A stretch of 64,000 bases of DNA from Hydrangea macrophylla (lineage: Eukaryota; Streptophyta; Magnoliopsida; Cornales; Hydrangeaceae), in the NCBI GenBank assembly GCA_033977485.1, contig CM066993.1:25410001-25474000 (forward strand), in the 5' to 3' direction. Of this stretch, positions 46,658 to 54,400 are shown piece after piece. Made by a program: the position numbers and the translations under genes. How positions within the stretch are numbered: the first letter of the stretch is position 1; every line of letters starts with the position of its first letter. The notes under the pieces are model-generated. The model did no database searches. It had not been told where the DNA came from and saw only the letters and a program-made list of their open reading frames with translations.

Positions 46658-48785
46658 ATGAGTTCCCATGGACAAGGTGAAAGTTCTAGAACACGTAGAA
46701 GCCAATTTCAAGCTAGTGGAGCTTCATCAACTCAAACCATGGAGTATGCAACCATGAAAAATCCACTAAATCATATCTCTAGGAGGGCCTTTCGTCAAGA
46801 GGTAACCCATTCTTTAATTACTCCTTTGTTTCACATCTTCATACGTGTCTCTTTATTCTTGCGATTCCTTAGAAATCATCCTTTTTCTTTTTAGAATGTG
46901 GTTGGTCATCTTAGAGGTCATGGTAGCCATGGAAAATGCCTTGAATGGTTTAATGAATTGTCGGAGTCGCGTCCCCAAGTAGTAGCCAATATCAAGCAAG
47001 CGGGCTTTGGGTCGTTTGTAACCTTATTGGAGAGATCGACTAATGATTTGGCCATGATTCAAGCTCTTGCTGAAAGGTGGTGGGATTCCACAAATACTTT
47101 TCACATGCCTTTTGGGGAGATAACCATGACCCCTCTTGATTTTGCAATGATAACCGGCATCTCATTTGGCGGGCATCGTCTTGCCTTTGCAAAGAACATC
47201 CATAGACATCCTACTATCATTGAGCGTCTCCTAGGCATCATCCCATCCCAGAGAGATCTTCACGGATCGAGCGTAGGCATCACATGGTTCATCAACAACT
47301 TCAGGCCTTCTGAAAGAGCGGCTCAATTTACCGATATGCAGCTTACCCGTGCTTTCATCTTGTATTTGCTTGGTTGCTCTCTTCTTTCTACTCGAGCTGA
47401 GCGGATTACATTGAATATGCTTGATAGTCTTCGAAATCTTGAGGAGATTGCAGATTTTGATTGGGGCTCTGCTGGTTTAGCCATTCTGTATAGTCATATG
47501 GGGGAGCATTCTCGAGGCAAATCCCCTGGATTCGGCGGATTCTGGAGAGCTTGGGAGGTACTGAAAATATTTTCATTTCCAGTTTTTATCATTTGATGTT
47601 CTGCTGTTTTGACCACTGCTTTATTTTCCCTTGTAGGTGTGGGCCTTTGAGTATTTCTCCATGACGGCTCCATCATTCCGGGAGGAAGAGATTCATATTT
47701 TTCCACGGGCTCTGAAGTGGCGTCGCCAAGCCGTAGGTACCAAGAATGATGCTCATAATGTTATTTCTTGCCGGGATTTTCTTACCCGTCTCAGATTCAC
47801 CCAAGTTAACTGGCATCCTTGGGTGACAAATGGAGATGTGACTGAGATTGGCTTAGCTAGACAGATGACTGGAGAGAGGATTCTTCTTGAGGGTCCCTCT
47901 GTTCTTGAGTGGTATCTTGGAGAGAGAGTAGCTCCTCAGACTGATTTGGAGGATCGTCTCTTAGTGCCACAGGATCCGCCTTCTTGTATGAGGTCGGCGC
48001 AGAATTTGGAAGATGAAGATCTTATTAATGCTTTGAACGGAATTCCTTCAGCCTCTTTTACTCTGTTTGAGGAGAACTATGACGTCTTCAGGGTTACTCA
48101 TCTGATGCCTAATTTCCCGCTCTCGGATGACCCGCAGGTATTTCACGACTTCTTCATTTCTGATCGAATGCTTGCTTTATCTTATTTCTTATCATCATTT
48201 GCAGGGGAGTTCTTTTGTGGATGGCCCTGGTCGACCTCTACCTCTCATTCCTCCTTGTGATTGGCGAGCCTCGACCATGCTGCGCGGAGTTATATCTTCT
48301 GTAGAGATCCCCCGTGATCTTGTAGAGCCTCAGCTAGTTTCAGAACAACATGAGTCCGTTCCCCGAGCCGTTATCAATGAAGAGCGAGCTTATGCACAGA
48401 ATCTGAGGGCTTGGAGCCTTGCTCGTGAGGGACATGTAAGTAATTTCTGAACTCATTACCTCTGATTCTTCTGATCTTTCTGACCATATCTTTCTTCTCT
48501 TTGCAGTGGGATGGCATGTGCCAGACTTACATAGACCGTGATGCGGCCCTGGTAAATTTCTTGACCTTTTCTTCTTATCTCATTGCTTTTTCAAACCCCT
48601 ATACTGATTCTTTTCTTCCACAGGTGGCTCAAGTTAGGCATCTTCAATCACAGTTGGAGCGGATGAATGCAGGCCCTTCTGGTGGGGCTGGTGGGTCTAG
48701 GCGAAGGCGCCAAATTGAAGATGATGATAGCTCTACGGCCTCAGATATGCCTGCTTGGTACCCATGGGCTACTCGTCGTCGCTGA
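46658..48785 (+). CDS. PMD (MAIN/MAIL1-like) protein, six exons, antisense in Tat element
   Basis: PMD proteins (PF10536) include Arabidopsis MAIN and MAIL1, nuclear proteins needed for meristem maintenance and transposon silencing, and many transposon-borne relatives. I infer six exons: 46658-46801, 46895-47557, 47637-48137, 48205-48435, 48507-48551 and 48624-48785. Each intron is 67-93 bp with GT and AG borders and a T-rich 3' end, and each coding exon length divides by three, so all introns are phase 0. The spliced frame has 581 codons without a stop. Signature residues: ALAERWWDSTNTFHMPFGEI then TPLDFAMITGI (exon 2), a Trp-rich middle (GFWRAWEVWAFEYFS across the exon 2-3 junction), PLPLIPPCDWRAS (exon 4), a short coiled coil (VAQVRHLQSQLERM) and a basic, acidic and Trp-rich tail (exon 6). 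It converges on the integrase ORF and may be expressed from its own promoter. Confidence 0.85.
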
Positions 48786-49299
48786 TGATGATCATATGCA
48801 CCCATGACTATCTTTCTATTTTTCTTGCTTTCTGTGCTGAGACTGATGTTGATGTATTCTGTCTGAGACTTGATGGGCTTGTACTCTTGACTTTGCTTGA
48901 TGCTGTTTTATGCTATCCTTCTGTTTCGCTTTGCATCCCTTGTCACGAGACTGATTTGATTGACACTTTGCACACTGACACACAGGACTCGATTTTACAG
49001 GGAAAGGAAATTTCTGACGATTCCTCTTTCTCGACAATGTCTTTTGACTTGGATATTTGAATTTTCTAAGGATTTGCATGTTTTTGAAAATGAGATTTTA
49101 TCTTGTAGCAGGATATTGTGTTGGCTTTGCATGTAATCTTGAAGCTTTTGAAAATTTTCCACATAATGTTTCAGTCTTGACATTAGATTCACATCTTTAG
49201 ATTGCTAAAAAAAACTTTTCAACTTAATATCAAGAATTACCAGATTTTTCACTTAGGTGCTTTAATTCTGATAGCCAAGTGATCCAGAGAGGACAGGTA
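48786..49299. other. Spacer between PMD and pol
   Basis: Noncoding, T-rich sequence that should contain the 3' ends of both convergent transcripts. I see no clear terminator. The ORFs at 48755-49192 are not credible. Confidence 0.5.
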
Positions 49300-49440
49300 G
49301 CGAGGTATGGGCAAACGACAGTTTGCCCCTAGTTGACAGAGATAAATGGAAGTTTGGGCAAACGCAGTTTGCCCCTAGTGTGGCAGTGATATCTTGAGGC
49401 TTTGGGCAAACTTGAAAGTTTGCCCCTAGTTTGCAAGGTT
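49300..49440 (-). repeat. Internal polypurine-tract-like array
   Basis: Three units contain gggcaaac(n)gtttgcccctagt (about 49311, 49358 and 49407). On the minus strand the motif actaggggcaaac repeats the core aggggcaaac of the true polypurine tract at 43961. The same array type is at 29451-29690 in the older element. Confidence 0.65.
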
Positions 49441-49465
49441 CAGGGATCGAGAGCCAGGAAAGCTC

Positions 49466-49612
49466 GCCTACTTATCCCCAAGTGGGAATCAGATCCAAAG
49501 TAGTTCGGCCAGGTCTTGAAAGAAAGTATGGTTGAGGGTTTCAGGAGCAGTGACCGAACCGAGCAGGTTGCCTACATATCCCCAAGTGGGAATCAGGTCA
49601 AGTGTAGTTCCT
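49466..49612 (-). repeat. Two copies of the conserved hairpin-like motif
   Basis: Copies start at about 49466 (gcctacttatcc, gggaatcagatc, agtagttc) and 49568 (gcctacatatcc, gggaatcaggtc, gtgtagttc), just downstream of the integrase stop codon. Confidence 0.7.
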
Positions 49613-49659
49613 CGAATGCTGGAGGTTTTGAAAGAACAGGTTTTGAAAGAAAAAGGCAT

Positions 49660-51429
49660 TTAAGCATAGTATCTCTTGAGACGGTCAATGTTGATTGGCT
49701 GATTGAACTCAACTCCATCTAGATCCATCAGGTATGCCGCTCCTCCAGAGAGAAGCTTCTTGATGACGTATGGGCCAACCCAATTTGGCTTGAATTTCCC
49801 TCTAGGATCGAAAACGGGTGCTTTTAAGGCTTTAAGCACAAGGTCGCCTTCCTCAAGTTTTCTTGGACGGACCTTCTTGTTGAATGCTCGAGCTATTCTT
49901 CTCTGATACACATGCACATGATCAATTGCGGCCAACCTTTTCTCATCAAGTAACATTAGCTCCTCATATCTATCTCTTAGCCAATCAAATTCTGGAATCT
50001 CGGATTCTGCCACAACTCTCAAAGATGGTAGTTCTATTTCAACTGGGAGTATTGCTTCGATTCCGTAAGCCAATGAATAAGGAGTGGCTCCTGTAGATGT
50101 TCGGATAGATGTTCTGTATCCCCACAGTGCATACGGTAACTTCTCATGCCAATCTCGGTATGTATCAGTCATCTTTCTTAGGATCGTCTTCAAATTCTTA
50201 TTAGCTGCTTCAACTGCCCCATTTGTTTGTGGCCTATACGGCGCTGACATGTGGTGCATGATCTTGTATTCTTCTAGTAGATCCAAAACCTCTTTCTGGA
50301 AGTGACTGCCATGATCGGATATCAACTCATGAGGGACCCCGTATCGGCAGATTATATTTCTTCTGATAAATCTGGCCACATCTTTAGCCTTCAATGTCGC
50401 ATAAGACTCTGCTTCCACCCATTTTGTGAAATAATCAATTGCTACCAGGATGTATTGATGCCCATTAGACGCCTTCGGGGTTACTTCTCCAATAACATCT
50501 ATTCCCCAAACTGAGAATGGCCAAGGGGTAGTCATGTTGTATAGCAGTGACGGCGGCACATGCTTCATATTGGCATGGATCTGACATTTGTGACATTTTC
50601 TGACATATTCATAGCAGTCCTTGTCCATAGTAGTCCAATAATATCCTTGTCGGATGATCTTCTTAGCTAACATGTGTCCACTCATATGAGGACCACACAC
50701 CCCTTCGTGAATTTGCTCCATCATCTTTCTCGCACTGTTTCCATACAGACATGTCAAGTTGAATCCATTGTGAGATCTCTTCAATAGATTTCCGCCACAA
50801 ATCATGAATTGAGCCGAGAATCTTCTTATGGCTCTCTTGTCTTTCTCAGAGGCGCCTTCCGGATATTCCCCATTTTCAATGAAGTTCCACACGTCGGTGT
50901 ACCACGGAAGTTCTTCTGCTTCTTCTATTTCCCCAATCATCTCATAAGACGGCTTTTCCCTTTGTTCAATCATCAAAGGAGTTAGCTTTATCCCCACAGG
51001 AATCTCAATCATTGACGCTAAAGTAGCCAAAGAGTCTGCTAGCTGATTTTCTTCTCGAGGCAGGTAGAAGAACGTGATATGCAAGAAACGAGTTCGTAAA
51101 GAATCAAGATACTCATGATAGGGTTTTAACTTCTCTTCCTTGACTTTCCAATCTCCTCGAACTTGGGATATGATCAAATTGGAATCCCCGAATACATCAA
51201 GTTTCCTTACCTCCAAAGTCAATGCGGCTTCTAGCCCCAAGATACAAGCTTCATACTCAGCAGTGTTGTTGGTGGAGGTGTACTTCAGCTTAATAGAGAA
51301 TGGGGTATGTGCTCCTTCAGGGGATACAAGGATGATTCCTACTCCATATCCTTTTTGGTTTGCAGCTCCATCAAAGTACATTTTCCACACATCTTCTTTT
51401 AATTCCATCAATCCTTCGTCAGGGAACAT
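49660..51429 (-). CDS. pol: Tat pol, second part: archaeal-type RNase H and integrase
   Basis: This 589-codon frame starts at the first ATG (MFPDEGLMELKED), but coding similarity begins further upstream (about 51490), so it is the continuation of the larger polyprotein after a frameshift. Residues 15-140 form an RNase H with Asp20 (MYFDGAA), Glu58 (NNTAEYEA), Asp82 (FGDSN) and Asp132 (ENQLADSLA), the set acquired by the Tat clade. Integrase follows: zinc ligands His241, His248, Cys279 and Cys282, then the DDE triad at Asp311 (WGIDVIG), Asp372 (ISDHGSHF) and Glu407 (TNGAVEAAN), with a C-terminal region containing RPRKLEEGDLVL and FKPNWVGPYVI (GPY/F module). Integrase joins the DNA copy to the chromosome. 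All key residues are present. Confidence 0.93.
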   Translation of the reverse strand: MFPDEGLMELKEDVWKMYFDGAANQKGYGVGIILVSPEGAHTPFSIKLKYTSTNNTAEYEACILGLEAALTLEVRKLDVFGDSNLIISQVRGDWKVKEEKLKPYHEYLDSLRTRFLHITFFYLPREENQLADSLATLASMIEIPVGIKLTPLMIEQREKPSYEMIGEIEEAEELPWYTDVWNFIENGEYPEGASEKDKRAIRRFSAQFMICGGNLLKRSHNGFNLTCLYGNSARKMMEQIHEGVCGPHMSGHMLAKKIIRQGYYWTTMDKDCYEYVRKCHKCQIHANMKHVPPSLLYNMTTPWPFSVWGIDVIGEVTPKASNGHQYILVAIDYFTKWVEAESYATLKAKDVARFIRRNIICRYGVPHELISDHGSHFQKEVLDLLEEYKIMHHMSAPYRPQTNGAVEAANKNLKTILRKMTDTYRDWHEKLPYALWGYRTSIRTSTGATPYSLAYGIEAILPVEIELPSLRVVAESEIPEFDWLRDRYEELMLLDEKRLAAIDHVHVYQRRIARAFNKKVRPRKLEEGDLVLKALKAPVFDPRGKFKPNWVGPYVIKKLLSGGAAYLMDLDGVEFNQPINIDRLKRYYA

Positions 51430-51493
51430 GAACTCTCCTTCGTTTTCCAGATTTATCGGATGTTCTGCTAAATGTTCTGCGACAGCCCTTCCT

Positions 51494-54400
51494 TTAACAG
51501 ATCAAGTCAAACTCAGATAGCATCAATGTCCATCGGGAGATTCTTCCGGTCAATGCTGGTTTTTCAAATAGGTACTTCAAAGGATCCATTCTGGAGATTA
51601 AAACAACAGGGAAGGCCAACATATAATGCCTCAGACGACGAGTGGCCCAAACCAAAGCCCAACATGTCTTTTCTAACGGAGAATACTTCAATTCGTATCC
51701 AGTCATCCTTTTACTTAAGTAGTAAATGGCTTTCTCTGTACGCCCTTCATCTCCTTCTTGGGATAACATGCATCCCATAACATTCTCTGACACGGATAAG
51801 TACAACAGCAAAGGCTTCCCTGACTTTGGGGGTGAAAGAACCGGTGGGTTTGATAAATAAGCCTTGATCTTGTCAAAAGCTTCTTGACATTGATTGTCCC
51901 ATTCGAATTTCTTCCCTTTTCTCAACAAGCTGAAAAGCGGATCGCAAGTAGCAGTGAGCTTAGATATGAAGCGGCTGATGAATTGGATTCTTCCCAGAAA
52001 TCCTCTTACTTCCTTTTCATTTGTCGGAGGCGGCATATCCATAATAGCCTTGATCTTTGTGGGGTCAACCTCAATTCCTCTCTGTGTGATGAGAAATCCT
52101 AGCAGCTTTCCGGTGGTAACTCCAAAAGTACACTTCTGTGGATTCAATCTCATTCTGTATTTCCTTAATCTTTCAAAGAACTTGGCGAGTGCTGTTAAAT
52201 GCCCACTTCTTTCTTTGGACTTAACAATCATATCATCCACATAAACTTCTACCTCTTTATGGATCATATCATGTAACAAAGTAGTAGCAGCTCTCTGATA
52301 GGTTGCGCCAGCATTCTTTAACCCAAATGGCATCACTCGGTAGCAATACGTCCCCCAGTGAGTTGTGAATGTAGTCTTTTCTCTGTCTTCGGGTGCCATT
52401 AAAATCTGATTGTACCCTGAGAAACCATCCATGAATGATAACAACTCATGCCCCGCGGTGCTATCTACCAGAACATCTATGTGTGGAAGCGGAAAATCAT
52501 CCTTAGGACTAGCCTTGTTTAGATCTCTGAAGTCAACACATACACGGATCCTTCCATCCTTCTTTGGCACAGGAACTATATTGGCTATCCATTCCGGATA
52601 TTGGGTTGCCATCAGGAATCCAGCTTTCAATTGTTTCTCAACTTCTTCTTTGATCTTCAAAGTCCATTCGGGTCTCATGCGTCTCAACTTTTGCTTAACA
52701 GGTTTTGAATTTGGAAAGAGAGGGATGTGGTGTTGGACAATCTCTGGATCGATGCCTGGCATATCTTGGTAGGACCAAGCGAAAATATCTTTAAATTCTT
52801 TTAATAAGTTGATTAGTTCATTGCTTTCTTGTGAAGTGAGCGTGGTGCCAATATGAACATTTTGTGGATTATCTTCATTATCCAAGTTTATTAGCAAAGT
52901 TTCTTCAATAATCTTGCATGCAGATTCATTTTCATTTTCAATTAATCTTTGCAAATCCTCAGAAATTTCAAAATCAAGATCATCAGACACAGAAGAGTAA
53001 GCAAAATCCTCGTTCATTTCATTAACATTTTTGGGTACATCAAAAGCAAAAGCAGACTCAACATCATGGCTCATATTGGCCTTTACAGACTTCCGGGGAA
53101 ATGGGGGAGGGGATTTGTTGACTTCCGATTCTATCACCCAATTGTTCAGAGCTCCCTCTATTGGCTTGATTTCTTTCACATTTCCCAGTGCTTCTTCGGC
53201 ATCCATCAGCATGTTCAGCTCTTCATCCATTAGCATGTTCAAATCATCACTTGTCATCAGCTCAGCCCAGTCCTTCCTTTCTTTCTTGATAGGCGGAGTA
53301 TACAAGAACGGATCCTCATAGTCGGAGAACTCATGTTTGAAGAAAATCTCAAATCCAGGCTTAATGTTCTTGGTAGCCGGATCATACCATGGTTCAGGGA
53401 ACCCACAGAAGGGAAAGTCATCGCCTTCTTTCACGAAGTATCCATTCAGGATTCTTGGCCCAGAAACAACCATCGGCCCTTTTCCTTTTGTCATCTTCTT
53501 CTTATCTTCTTCAGTCAATTGATACCCAAGCCCAGATTTATCTTTCTGTTCGTGGAAGTTCGGTGGTTCAGTTATTCCTTGTTGACGACGACCTAGTCCC
53601 ATTCCAGGAAAATAGTTCATCTTCCGCACCATATGAGCCACTTTAGGATTGGCATACTGGTCAAAGTACAATGGCATGACTTCAGGGATCCAATTCTGTC
53701 CCACTTCTTCTTGTAGATCTTTGGCAACCGGGTTTCCCTTCTCGAACATCTTTCTATATTCGCGTCCGGTGATGAACGGCTTCTTTTTCTTGATCGGAGT
53801 GATTTCTTCGCCCCAGACAGATGCATCAGGAAGTTTCTTCTCATAGCTGAGTCGATCCCAAACGGATTTCTTTTTCTTAGCTCCTTCATTTATCATTCCC
53901 ACAAAGTTGAATCCTCCTAATTCATTTTCTTCTTCCGGTGTTTGGACTTCTAGCACAGGACCATGGCTTGTCCCTTCTTCTTTGATCCAGCTATCCCCAA
54001 AGATTGTTACCACATCCTCTTTCCAGATGAACTTGACTTTCTGGTGGAGAGTGGAGGCGACTGCATCATTCACATGTAACCACGGACGTCCCAATAGCAG
54101 ATTAAAGCTAGCCGGAATATCAATCACTTGGAAATCAGCTTCTTTGTTTAATGGCCCGACTTCAATTTTCAACTTAATCATTCCCACAATGGCCCTTTTG
54201 GTGTTATCATAGGCCCTCACAGTTTGTGTTGATGGCAAGAGTTCTGAAATAGACAACCCCATTCTGAGAGCTGTTTGGAGAGGACATACATTCAAGGCTG
54301 ACCCATTATCTACCAAGCAGACCGGTACTCTATTCCCCAGGCAATGTACAGTGATGTAGAGAGCTCTGTTGTGGTGTGCCCCTTCCGGCGGTAAATCTTC

